Source: JANMOK01 sp031415055 (GTDB lineage Bacteria; Pseudomonadota; Alphaproteobacteria; Rhodobacterales; Rhodobacteraceae). From it: a stretch of DNA of 64,000 nucleotides. The notes below the pieces were generated by a model. It saw nothing but the letters and a program-made list of their open reading frames with translations, made no database searches and was not told where the DNA came from. Of the stretch, positions 26,287 through 33,923 are shown in pieces (the first letter of the stretch is position 1; each line of letters opens with the position of its first letter). A program made the translations under genes and the position numbers. Location: positions 1 to 64,000 of the forward strand of contig JANOQZ010000031.1 in NCBI GenBank assembly GCA_031415055.1, written 5' to 3'.

Positions 26287-26515
26287 TCAGGCGGTCAACA
26301 GGTCTATCACTCGCATGATCGCCGCTGTGCCACCCTCGTTCTTGTCCTCGGCGGCGAGAAACCGCACCCCGGAGTCGCGTAGTGTCAATAGGAACGCCGC
26401 GTTTCGCGACAGGCGATCCAGTTTGGCGATGACGAGGATCGAGCCGGAGACCTTGGCTAGGTGCAAGGCTTTGGCCAGTTCGGGACGGTTCGCGTTCCGC
26501 CCAGATACCGAACCG
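26287..26515 (-). pseudogene. serine recombinase remnant, copy 3
   Basis: The reverse strand encodes RNANRPELAKALHLAK, then GSILVIAKLDRLSRNAAFL, GVRFLAAEDKN and a terminal AIMRVIDLLTA with a TGA at 26287. It is almost the same sequence as the remnant at 9245-9703 but keeps a different part of the C-terminus. The N-terminal catalytic region is absent, and the sequence immediately upstream is altered. Confidence 0.68.
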
Positions 26516-26570
26516 GGCCAACATGTTCAAAGGAGTATTGCAACCCGCGTCGGCACTACCAATTTCACCT

Positions 26571-27071
26571 CTACCAGAATCCACCGTGCGGTAGACGTGC
26601 TTCGTCCTCAAGGACCGGGCCGATGACGATAGTTGGATGTCCGAGGCATCCTTGGAATACTTTTTCGCAAGACATGTTCAGCACAGGTGGGGTGGGGTTC
26701 TCGGCACTGGTGCACATCGAGTAGAGTGCGTTCTCTGGCAAGCCGTAGACCACGGCGCGGACGCCCGTCCAGAATGTGGCTCCTGCACACATCGCGCAGG
26801 GTTCGGTGCTGGTCACCATGACAAGTTGACCCAGCTCTTCTTTTCGGAACTTCTGCGACGCCGCACTCATCAGATTCTGTTCGGCGTGGCACGTGACATC
26901 ATTTTCGTTGCCGACCGTGTTTTCTGCTTCCAGAACGATGTTTCCCTCAAGATCGCACAGCAGCGCACCAAACGGATGGTTTCCTTTGGAACGTGCAGAT
27001 ACAGCCAGAGCGATGGCCCTGCGCATGAGGGCTTCGACGTCAAGCATTTCGATTTCTTGCCTAGAGAACAT
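26571..27071 (-). CDS. nucleoside deaminase (CDA fold, guanine/tRNA-adenosine deaminase-like)
   Basis: A 166-residue zinc deaminase. The zinc and proton-transfer motif CHAEQNLM and the two-cysteine motif TEPCAMCAGATFWTGV are intact. The C-terminal segment (VFQGCLGHPTIVIGPVLEDEA) is longer than in TadA and resembles the guanine deaminase/GuaD-like branch. The substrate may therefore be a free base or nucleoside rather than tRNA. The ATG at 27071 follows AAGGAAACCAG. There is no operon partner; it lies between decayed genes. Confidence 0.78.
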   Translation of the reverse strand: MFSRQEIEMLDVEALMRRAIALAVSARSKGNHPFGALLCDLEGNIVLEAENTVGNENDVTCHAEQNLMSAASQKFRKEELGQLVMVTSTEPCAMCAGATFWTGVRAVVYGLPENALYSMCTSAENPTPPVLNMSCEKVFQGCLGHPTIVIGPVLEDEARLPHGGFW

Positions 27072-27602
27072 CTGGTTTCCTTCTTGATCGATGTTGTTCC
27101 GGTCTTTGGCGTGCCGGCAATCACAAGTGTCAAATCACCTTGTCACTCCTGCCATGTAAGCAGCACGGCCAGAAATTCCAAAGGTTGTTGTAGTGGCGGC
27201 TTCGCATCGAGATTCTTGGTATATGCGGCAGTTTGTTTCCATGGCAGATGGAAAACCCAACAGCAGAAATCGTAGTCGGAAATGATCCGCTATCCTTTCA
27301 TCGCGCCGAGGCGCAGCACAATCTCTCAGGCGCACCACCACTCGGCCTTAGTGCGTTTGGAAAGGGTTTACCGCTCCTGCTCGGCAACACCGAAGCCTTG
27401 ACCGCCTCTAAAACAGCGGCTTGATCAAAGTTTACGCAACATCGATAGCTCATGAATAGACTCACGATGTGGCTGTGCTAGGTCAATGTCGCGCGGGAGC
27501 TTGGGCTTCTTGTCGGTCATCCGTCTAATATGGCATGGTCGCGGCAAATGTTCTAGCGGTTGTCAAGGCCGCTGGATTTCAAACTGACCCACTACCCCAT
27601 TT
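27072..27602. other. intergenic, no supported gene
   Basis: These 531 bp contain only short frames. A 31-codon minus-strand frame (27425-27520, MTDKKPKLPRDIDLAQPHRE...) has no ribosome site that I can defend. The region may hold scars of earlier insertions. Confidence 0.3.
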
Positions 27603-27977
27603 CCGGTTGTCCTCGACGAGGCTGTTACTTCGCCCAATGCGATGTTTCAGATTGTCCGCATGGCGGCGGCCGACCGTGTCGTTCTCAAACCCAACCGCGT
27701 CGGCGGTCTGTGGCCAACGCGACGCATTGTCGACATTTGCGAAGCCAACGGCATCGGTGTCAGCCTCGACACCATGCACTTCACACTATTGGGCGATACC
27801 ATGCTTTGCCACCTAGGGGTCACGATCAAAAATCATTTTCCTCTCGACGCCCAAGGTCACACATTTTTCGCGGGAACCCCTTTTAGGGGCGGCGTGAGAA
27901 TCGACAACAGCCGCGCGCATCTCGGAAACGCGCCTGACTTCGGCGTGGAGTTCGACCCGGGGTTGGTGAAGGAGGTC
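27603..27977 (+). pseudogene. enolase-superfamily (mandelate racemase/muconate lactonizing-like) C-terminal fragment
   Basis: One open frame without a start codon encodes PVVLDEAVTSPNAMFQIVRM, then ADRVVLKPNRVGGLWPTRRI (metal/lysine barrel strand), CEANGIGVSLDTMHFTLLGD and GVEFDPGLVKEV. These are the last third of a TIM-barrel of the muconate lactonizing enzyme group. Homology ends at 27977, exactly where an IS66-type terminus (GTAAGCGTCCGGTC) begins. The 5' two thirds of the gene are absent. Confidence 0.7.
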
Positions 27978-28078
27978 GTAAGCGTCCGGTCTGACTGCCT
28001 TTAGCGGGCGTTCCATGGCAACAGGTCGTCAATTCGGTTGATCTTGTGGTCTGGGATGCGGGCGAGTGTATCGGCAAG
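27978..28078 (-). mobile_element. IS66-family end with tnpC 3' remnant
   Basis: GTAAGCGTCCGGTCTGACTGCC is an IS66-type terminal repeat. Inside it, the minus strand reads LADTLARIPDHKINRIDDLL followed by PWNAR and a stop (TAA, 28001-28003), the usual C-terminus of the IS66 transposase TnpC. The IS3 element at 28079 cuts it off, so this is a scar of an IS66 copy disrupted by a second insertion. Confidence 0.68.
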
Positions 28079-28096
28079 TGAATAGCCCCTAGTTTC

Positions 28097-28972
28097 CTAG
28101 ACGCCTTGCAGCTTCGGTTTCTGCTGCTGTTCGAAGGCGATCGGTGACAGCATGCCATTCCTAACGTGTTTGTGCTGCGGGTTGTAGAAGAACTCGATGT
28201 AGTCGAACACGACGCGCCGGGCTCCTCCACGGGTTTTGTACTTCTTGCGCCGGATGCGCTCGCGTTTGAGCAGGTTGAAGAAGCTTTCCACGACAGCATT
28301 ATCCCAGCAGGTCCCACGGCGGCTCATGCTGGGAGCCAGATTGTGCTGCTCAAGAAACTCCTGCCACTCATAACTGGTGAATTGCGAGCCTTGATCGGTA
28401 TGCACATAGACATTGCCTCTGGGTTTGCGGCGCCAGACAGCCATGAGCAGGGCTTGCAGCGGTAGGTCGGTATAGGTGCGGCCTTGCATCGACCACCCGA
28501 TCACGCGCCGGGAAAACAGATCGATCACGACAGCCAGATACAAGAACCCCTCATGGGTTCGGATGTAGGTGATATCTGTGACCCAAAACTGGTCGGGCGC
28601 ATCGAAATCGAACTCTCTGTTCGGGGTGTTATCGGCCACGACGGCTGGGCTGCCGCCATAGGAGCTTGGACGTTTTTTATAACCAATCTGGGCCCTTATG
28701 CCCGCCAGACGTTCCAGACGCCAAGCCCGATTGGGGCTGATGTCTTCACCCAGGTCGCACAGATCATCGTGCAGTTTGCGGTATCCATACACATTACCAC
28801 TGTCTTCCCAAGCCGTCTTAAGAAGCTTGGTTTGACACTGATCCTCTAACGCTCGTTGCGAAAAGGGGGCACCCAGCCAAGCGTAAAAGCCGCTCGGATG
28901 CACAGCCAACATCCGGCACATGGCCCGCACGGCGAACATGAGCCGGTTCTCAGCAATAAACGCATACATCAC
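28097..28972 (-). CDS. IS3-family transposase OrfB
   Basis: The 291-residue DDE recombinase half of an IS3 transposase. Catalytic residues are D in FWVTDITYIRT, D in VHTDQGSQFTSY, and E in GTCWDNAVVESFFNLLKRE (DD35E). The HTH-like N-terminus (MCRMLAVHPSGFYAWL) is intact and the C-terminus ends in the normal NGMLSPIAFEQQQ. It starts at a GTG inside the 3' end of orfA, but is normally made as an OrfAB fusion. It seems active. Confidence 0.88.
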   Translation of the reverse strand: MMYAFIAENRLMFAVRAMCRMLAVHPSGFYAWLGAPFSQRALEDQCQTKLLKTAWEDSGNVYGYRKLHDDLCDLGEDISPNRAWRLERLAGIRAQIGYKKRPSSYGGSPAVVADNTPNREFDFDAPDQFWVTDITYIRTHEGFLYLAVVIDLFSRRVIGWSMQGRTYTDLPLQALLMAVWRRKPRGNVYVHTDQGSQFTSYEWQEFLEQHNLAPSMSRRGTCWDNAVVESFFNLLKRERIRRKKYKTRGGARRVVFDYIEFFYNPQHKHVRNGMLSPIAFEQQQKPKLQGV

Positions 28973-29249
28973 CGGGATTCCCTGGCGAAGTATGCGGTCG
29001 CATTTTTAGGATGTCCCGCTCCTCCGTCACCCGCGCTAAATCGCGCTTCAGGCGACGGATCTCATCGGCTTGGGCATCGACCTCCTGGATCACCTTCGCG
29101 GGGTGCGAAAACAGCCGCTGCCATGTGTAGATCGACTTCGTGCTGATCCCCAGCCGCTCAGCCACCTCGCGCACCGGATAACCCCGATCAACAACTTGCG
29201 CGACCGCGTCGCGCTTCAACTCGTCCGTAAACCGATCTTGCTTGCCCAT
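28950..29249 (-). CDS. IS3-family transposase OrfA
   Basis: A 99-residue DNA-binding protein: RFTDELKRDAVAQVVDRGYP, a helix-turn-helix (VREVAERLGISTKSIYTWQ) and a coiled coil (DEIRRLKRDLARVTEERDIL). The orfA frame ends in a tail (MRPHTSPG...). A run of five A at the CTAAAAATG sequence would allow a -1 shift into a frame reading KNATAYFARESR, the usual join to OrfB. The ATG at 29249 is preceded by GAGAGAGAAG. Confidence 0.82.
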   Translation of the reverse strand: MGKQDRFTDELKRDAVAQVVDRGYPVREVAERLGISTKSIYTWQRLFSHPAKVIQEVDAQADEIRRLKRDLARVTEERDILKMRPHTSPGNPGDVCVYC

Positions 29250-29432
29250 CTTCTCTCTCTCCTTGCTTCCAAAATTACCAAGCAAGGCGTCTACAAATCT
29301 AGGAGCTATTCAGTGGCAACCGTCGGCGCGGACGATCTTAGTCGAGCGGATCGCTCAGATTACCAGAACCGGCGCGCCCCGCGCCTCCACGATCAGCGTG
29401 ATTCCCAGACCCGGCGCAGGCGATGTCACGCT

Positions 29433-29522
29433 TGGCGGACAGGGTGGGATTCGAACCCACGAAACGGTTCCCCGTTTACACACTTTCCAGGCGTGCGCCT
29501 TCGACCGCTCGGCCACCTGTCC
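29433..29522 (-). tRNA. tRNA-Ser (GGA)
   Basis: The 90-nt gene on the minus strand has acceptor stem GGACAGG/CCTGTCC, D-arm GGCCGAGCGGTC, anticodon loop CTGGAAA (anticodon GGA, reading UCC/UCU), a long class II variable arm, T-loop GGTTCGAATCC, discriminator G and an encoded CCA. It lies 120 bp from the complete IS3 element and marks the edge of the accessory region. Confidence 0.95.
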
Positions 29523-29611
29523 GTGGCAGTGGCTTATAGCGGGCTGGCACGTGTTGGCAAGTATCGGATCACGCCGGAATCGGTCCCTTGACCAGCGCCG
29601 CCGAAATTCGG

Positions 29612-29818
29612 TCAAACCTCGACATAATCCGAAATGCTGTCGGGTGCAGGCACTTTATCGCCGCCAGTTCGCAACCCTTCAAGGTGAAACGGTATCACTT
29701 CGCCAAGCGCGGCTTTGACTTTAGCCACGCTGCTCCCCGCCGCGACACAACCGGGCAGATCGGGAACGTAACAAGAATAGCGACGTCCAGCTTTTTCGAT
29801 AATCACGGCGTAGCGCAC
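29612..29818 (-). CDS. hicB: HicB-family antitoxin (orphan)
   Basis: A 68-residue HicB-type protein: RYAVIIEKAGRRYSCYVPDLPGC, GSSVAKVKAALGEVIPFHLEGL and PAPDSISDYVEV. This is the RNase H-like fold that blocks HicA. A C-terminal DNA-binding domain is absent, as in short HicB forms. It starts at a GTG two bases after the stop of a truncated hicA, the normal order for hicAB. With the toxin broken, it is an antitoxin without an intact local target. Confidence 0.75.
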   Translation of the reverse strand: MRYAVIIEKAGRRYSCYVPDLPGCVAAGSSVAKVKAALGEVIPFHLEGLRTGGDKVPAPDSISDYVEV

Positions 29819-29820
29819 CT

Positions 29821-29907
29821 TCAGTGTCCCTTCAGTTTGGCTTGCTTCAAGATAAAGTTGAAAGTGCCTTTTGCCAAGTCGTCGCTGTCCTTCCCTGCCA
29901 CGATCAC
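29821..29907 (-). pseudogene. hicA: hicA toxin, 3' fragment only
   Basis: Only 28 codons remain: VIVAGKDSDDLAKGTFNFIL then KQAKLKGH and TGA. The KGTFNFILKQA segment is the usual HicA C-terminus. The part with the catalytic histidine and dsRBD-like fold is missing. The fragment's first codon overlaps the mscS-family stop (GTGATC), so the break point lies at the end of that gene. Confidence 0.6.
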
Positions 29908-32243
29908 GCGCCCGCCACACCCTTGCCCAGCAATCCCGCCAAAACCTGCTCGACATTGGTCACCCTTATCCCCGGGTCCGGCGGTGGCGGCACAAGGGTG
30001 GCATCCGCCATCGCCTTGACCAGTTCGTAATTCAAGTCGGAAATCACCGCAGGCATAAACGTGATATTGCGGATATGGGCCCGCACTTCAAATTCATTGG
30101 GGTCGCCAATCTTCATCAGCAACACCTGCGGCGCCGGGTTGCGCATCACCATCGGATGCGCGGCGGCGATTTTCAGGAACGCCTCCTCAACTTTGCGTGG
30201 CTCCGCCGTCGCGCCCACTTTGACAGGCAGTCTGATCCGCCCCGAAACTCCGGAATGGGTCCAGTTCAGCACGGTTTTAGAGATCAATTCCGAATTCGGT
30301 ACAATCACGCTGGCCTTGTCAAACGTCTCGATCCGCGTCGAGCGCACCGAAATTTTCCGCACATAGCCCGAAAACCCGGTGACTTCGATCCAATCGCCGT
30401 CCTTGATCGGGCGTTCCACCAACAAAATAATGCCGGAAACGAAATTTGACACGATCGCCTGCAGGCCAAAACCGACGCCCACCGACAGGGCACCGGCGAC
30501 AATCGCCAGGTTGGATAAATCCAGCCCGGTGGCCGAAATCGCCAGCACGGCAGACAGGAAATACCCGGTATATCCAATCCCGGTCAGCAAAGCATTGCGG
30601 CCACCAACATCCAGCGTTGTCCTCGGCAAAACCGTGGTGCGCGTCACCTTTTGCACCAGCCGGGTGATCGTGTAACCCGCGCCAAAAACCAACACGAAGG
30701 TCAGAAAATCGGTCAGCGAAACGCGTGATCCGCCAATTGTCACCCCATCGCGCAGCCACAGCCAAATCTCGGATAAATCGGCCTGTCGCGCTCCCCAAAT
30801 CAGCGCCAGAATTGGCAGTGACAGGCAAATCAGCAAGAACCCGGCCAACACCGGCAAAAGCCCCGGGCGGGTTGCCTCATTCCCCGACCCAAGCGAGCCA
30901 ATCCCCTCGCGGATCAAGGCATAAATCGTCACCGCTCCACCGAGCAGCCCCAACGACAGAATCGGCGGGAAGGTCAAATAGCGCGAGGCAGCGAAATATC
31001 CGGTCAGCGACAGAATCGGCGCGGCAATCGAAATCGCCATCAAAACCCGAGACAGGCTCAGCAACAGCGAATCCGCCAAAACCTCGCCGCGTCCACCCTC
31101 TTCGCCTTCGACTACGACAACAGGTTTGGGCCGTAACAGGCCGGAAAGTTTGAACAAACTGAACGCGCCGACCACCACCAGCGGCAAGTTCAAAACCGCC
31201 AGACTTTCCGCCGTCATCTTGCTTTGCCGCGCCAGCAAGTCCAACAACATCGAAATCGCCAAGACCACGCCCAGCGCAATCGCCAGCCTTCGGCCCAGAC
31301 TTGCCCCGGCATCGTCAACTTCCAACAGCCGTTGCTTTGGCAAATTCGGCGAGAACACCGAATTTCCTACCCAGGACGCGGCGATCAATACCATGGCAAT
31401 CCACGGCAACAACTCGATTATCCCCCGCCCCGTCGACCCCGCCAAGTCCGACAGTTGCACCGCCCACAACAACGCGGCCACGCCCAAGGCTGGAAACAGC
31501 AATCGCGTCGCATTCAGCGCCGCTGCCAGCCAAAACGCTTGCCGCTGATTGGGGTCGTGACGCATGGTTTCTTCAACCCAGCGCAGCAACCAGCGCCGCG
31601 CCGCAATCACCAAGGCAAAACCGGCTGCGACCAGCAGCAACACCATCGGCAAACGCCGCACCAAGGTCTGACGCTGGCTGGTGCTGGTCATGTTGCTGCG
31701 AATTTCCTTTGCTATTCGCCCGCCAACATTGCTCAAATCCTTGATCGGCTGGTTCCAATACGCCGGGATCAGCGGGCTTGGCCCAATGGAAACCAACCGC
31801 CGCGTGAATTGTTCGCGCACCAGCGAATCCAAATCGGCAATCAAACCATCGGCCCGCCGATAAGCGGCATCCGCCGTCACAACCGGCACACGCGCCACAT
31901 CAATTTGCGCCTTCAAGTCTTTGCGTTGCAACGCAATTTCCGACGCCTCGCCTGCACCTGCTTCCGGCACCGGACCCAAAGCCAAAAGTTGCCGGTTCAG
32001 CGTCGCCACCCGTTTTCCCGCAGCCACCTGGAATTCCAAAGCATCGCTGCGCTGCTCGGCCAATGAACCGCGCAGCGCCTCCAATGCCGGAGCGGACGCA
32101 TCGGTGTTTTCCAACAAAACCTGCGCCCGATCCGCCGTCGCTTCCCAAACCGTCACCAATTGCACCAATTCGGCATTCGGATCGTCTTGGGCAAATACCG
32201 GCATGGCAAACGCCAATACCAAAACCACCCGTAGGGTGCGCAT
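29904..32243 (-). CDS. MscS-family mechanosensitive channel with periplasmic DUF3772-like domain
   Basis: A protein of about 779 residues. A signal peptide (MRTLRVVLVLAFAMPVFAQ) is followed by a coiled-coil periplasmic domain (residues 20-190), eleven or so hydrophobic segments, and the MscS core. The pore helix and beta domain are seen as LAIVAGALSVGVGFGLQAIV, then NFVSGIILLVERPIKDGDWI and IETFDKASVIVPNSELISKTVLNWTH. Such KefA-like proteins open under osmotic downshock. An ATG at 32336 would add 31 residues and overlap the upstream gene; I chose 32243 because it places the signal peptide first. Confidence 0.85.
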   Translation of the reverse strand: MRTLRVVLVLAFAMPVFAQDDPNAELVQLVTVWEATADRAQVLLENTDASAPALEALRGSLAEQRSDALEFQVAAGKRVATLNRQLLALGPVPEAGAGEASEIALQRKDLKAQIDVARVPVVTADAAYRRADGLIADLDSLVREQFTRRLVSIGPSPLIPAYWNQPIKDLSNVGGRIAKEIRSNMTSTSQRQTLVRRLPMVLLLVAAGFALVIAARRWLLRWVEETMRHDPNQRQAFWLAAALNATRLLFPALGVAALLWAVQLSDLAGSTGRGIIELLPWIAMVLIAASWVGNSVFSPNLPKQRLLEVDDAGASLGRRLAIALGVVLAISMLLDLLARQSKMTAESLAVLNLPLVVVGAFSLFKLSGLLRPKPVVVVEGEEGGRGEVLADSLLLSLSRVLMAISIAAPILSLTGYFAASRYLTFPPILSLGLLGGAVTIYALIREGIGSLGSGNEATRPGLLPVLAGFLLICLSLPILALIWGARQADLSEIWLWLRDGVTIGGSRVSLTDFLTFVLVFGAGYTITRLVQKVTRTTVLPRTTLDVGGRNALLTGIGYTGYFLSAVLAISATGLDLSNLAIVAGALSVGVGFGLQAIVSNFVSGIILLVERPIKDGDWIEVTGFSGYVRKISVRSTRIETFDKASVIVPNSELISKTVLNWTHSGVSGRIRLPVKVGATAEPRKVEEAFLKIAAAHPMVMRNPAPQVLLMKIGDPNEFEVRAHIRNITFMPAVISDLNYELVKAMADATLVPPPPDPGIRVTNVEQVLAGLLGKGVAGA

Positions 32244-32316
32244 TCTGCGCACCGCACTACCCACAAACACCAAAAAAACCGCAAGCACATGCCGCAGCCA
32301 ACCGAAAATCTCTCGA

Positions 32317-33357
32317 TCAGACCGCCGTGAAAACATTTGGCATTTCGCTGTTTTGGGTTTCGAGCCAAGCCGGATAGGCCAGCCCCTTTGATCGCAAAAA
32401 TTCGGGATTAAATAACTTCGATTGATAACGAGACCCGTAATCGCACAAAATGGTTACGATTGTCTTACCGGGCCCCAGATCTTTCGCCATTCTTATCGCC
32501 CCGGCCACGTTAATTCCGGTCGAGCCGCCCATACACAGGCCCTCGTGCTTGAGCAAATCAAACACCACCGGCAAAGCCTCGCTGTCGGGCACGCAATAGG
32601 CGTGGTCCACTTTCAGCCCTTCAAGATTGGCGGTAACGCGCCCCTGCCCAATCCCCTCGGTGATCGAATTTCCCTGCGTTTTCAATACGCCCGTGGTATA
32701 GTAGCTGAACAAAGCCGCCCCCTCCGGGTCCGCTATCCCAATCTGCACCCGCGGCGATTTTGCCCGCAACCCCTGCGCAACGCCCGCCAAAGTGCCGCCG
32801 GTCCCGACCGAACAAATGAACCCGTCCACCTTGCCGTCCAAATCCGCCCAAATTTCCGGCGCGGTGGTTTCGACATGCGCCTGCCGATTGGCCACATTGT
32901 CAAACTGGTTGGCCCAAATCGCCCCATTCGCCTCGGTTTTCGCCATTTCCAAAGCCAAACGCTCCGAATATCGCACATAATTGTTCGGGTTCTTATAGGG
33001 CACCGCTGGCACTTCCACCAAAGTCGCGCCTGCAAGCCGGATCGCATGTTTCTTTTCTTGGCTCTGCGTGTCGGGTATCACCACGATCGCCTTGAACCCC
33101 ATCGCCGCCGCCACCAGTGCCAGCCCGATGCCCGTATTGCCCGCCGTTCCCTCCACGATCGTGCCCCCGGCGCGTAAAGCACCAGAACGCACCGCATCGC
33201 GGATGATGAACAAGGCCGCCCGGTCTTTCACCGACTGGCCGGGGTTTAGAAACTCGGCTTTCCCCAAAATCTCGCAACCGGTGATCTCCGAAGCGCGGCG
33301 CAACCTGATCAGCGGCGTATTGCCAATCGCCGCCGCAACATCGCTTGCCACCCGCAT
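32317..33357 (-). CDS. cysteine synthase family protein (CysK-like)
   Basis: A 346-residue fold-type II PLP enzyme. It has LNPGQSVKDRAALFII (PLP-lysine), GTAGNTGIGLAL (substrate loop), CSVGTGGTLAGVAQGL (phosphate loop) and MGGSTGINVAGA (pyridine Ser region). All cysteine synthase landmarks are kept, unlike the homologue at 25045. It makes cysteine from O-acetylserine and sulfide, or acts as a similar beta-replacement enzyme. It is followed within 73 bp or less by the MscS-type gene on the same strand. Confidence 0.85.
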   Translation of the reverse strand: MRVASDVAAAIGNTPLIRLRRASEITGCEILGKAEFLNPGQSVKDRAALFIIRDAVRSGALRAGGTIVEGTAGNTGIGLALVAAAMGFKAIVVIPDTQSQEKKHAIRLAGATLVEVPAVPYKNPNNYVRYSERLALEMAKTEANGAIWANQFDNVANRQAHVETTAPEIWADLDGKVDGFICSVGTGGTLAGVAQGLRAKSPRVQIGIADPEGAALFSYYTTGVLKTQGNSITEGIGQGRVTANLEGLKVDHAYCVPDSEALPVVFDLLKHEGLCMGGSTGINVAGAIRMAKDLGPGKTIVTILCDYGSRYQSKLFNPEFLRSKGLAYPAWLETQNSEMPNVFTAV

Positions 33358-33447
33358 TTGGATCGACCCCGCTCAAAATTCTTCTGAATCTAGATACCGA
33401 CCGCGCAGTCAGGCTTCAAGCCGCTGTTGCCAAGGAAATCAAGGAAA

Positions 33448-33891
33448 TCACGGCCAGATTTTGTTCACATATTCGGTGACCAAACCGCAGATGATGCCCA
33501 GAACCACAGCCGTCAGCATAATCGGCCATTGGAACACGTAAATGGCAATATCGACGCTTAATTGGAACGTCTCAATCACCGGAACCATATAGCCTTCACC
33601 GGCATGTTTGAAAATATTGTTGAAAACTTCATACAACGCCGCCAGAAAGATTGACCATAACGCCACCGTCACCGCCGCCCGCAGGCCATAACCCAAAGCG
33701 GCGCGATAACCCGTGCCCACCCGCCGACCAAGCGACCGCCAGCCGGTCAAAAACCCGACAACTCCAACCAAAATAATGATTTCGTTGCGCAGATACGCGA
33801 TCGCCGGATCCCGGTCGACCAACAACATCGCAATCACAATTCCCGATAGGCCAAGAATAAGCCCGCCAACAAGCCTCGCTCCGGTCAACAT
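33448..33891 (-). CDS. TrgA-like membrane protein
   Basis: A 147-residue protein with four hydrophobic segments: LVGGLILGLSGIVIAMLLV, NEIIILVGVVGFLTGW, AAVTVALWSIFLAALYEVF and FQWPIMLTAVVLGIICGLV. The RRVGTGYRAALGYGLR loop between spans two and three matches the TrgA family known from Rhodobacter, where it was linked to tellurite resistance. An open frame reaches 34011, but the ATG at 33891 follows GGAGCAGGGCG and overlaps nothing. Confidence 0.7.
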   Translation of the reverse strand: MLTGARLVGGLILGLSGIVIAMLLVDRDPAIAYLRNEIIILVGVVGFLTGWRSLGRRVGTGYRAALGYGLRAAVTVALWSIFLAALYEVFNNIFKHAGEGYMVPVIETFQLSVDIAIYVFQWPIMLTAVVLGIICGLVTEYVNKIWP

Positions 33892-33923
33892 CGCCCTGCT
33901 CCCGCGATTTTCGCCACCCGGTC

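Larger units (their letters stand above)
28079..29312 (-). mobile_element. IS3-family insertion sequence (IS51/IS150-like), complete
   Basis: The element is 1234 bp with imperfect inverted repeats. The left plus-strand end is TGAATAGCCCCTAG...TAGACGCCTTGC, and the right end, read inward, is TGAATAGCTCCTAG...TAGACGCCTTGC. It carries orfA and orfB with a frameshift window between them. The bases outside the ends (AAG left, GTG right) do not form a target duplication, so one flank has probably been rearranged since insertion. It lies next to tRNA-Ser. Confidence 0.85.

Noticed and set aside
27425..27520. 31-codon minus-strand frame
   Set aside because: No defensible ribosome site, no homology recognised, and the length is within chance.
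28950..28972. Independent translation of IS3 orfB from its GTG
   Set aside because: IS3 elements normally make the transposase by a -1 shift at the A-run; the GTG is not needed and has no clear site.
31224..32066. 280-codon plus-strand frame opposite the MscS-type gene
   Set aside because: Pure antisense of a well-supported gene; composition dominated by Gln, Arg and Pro.
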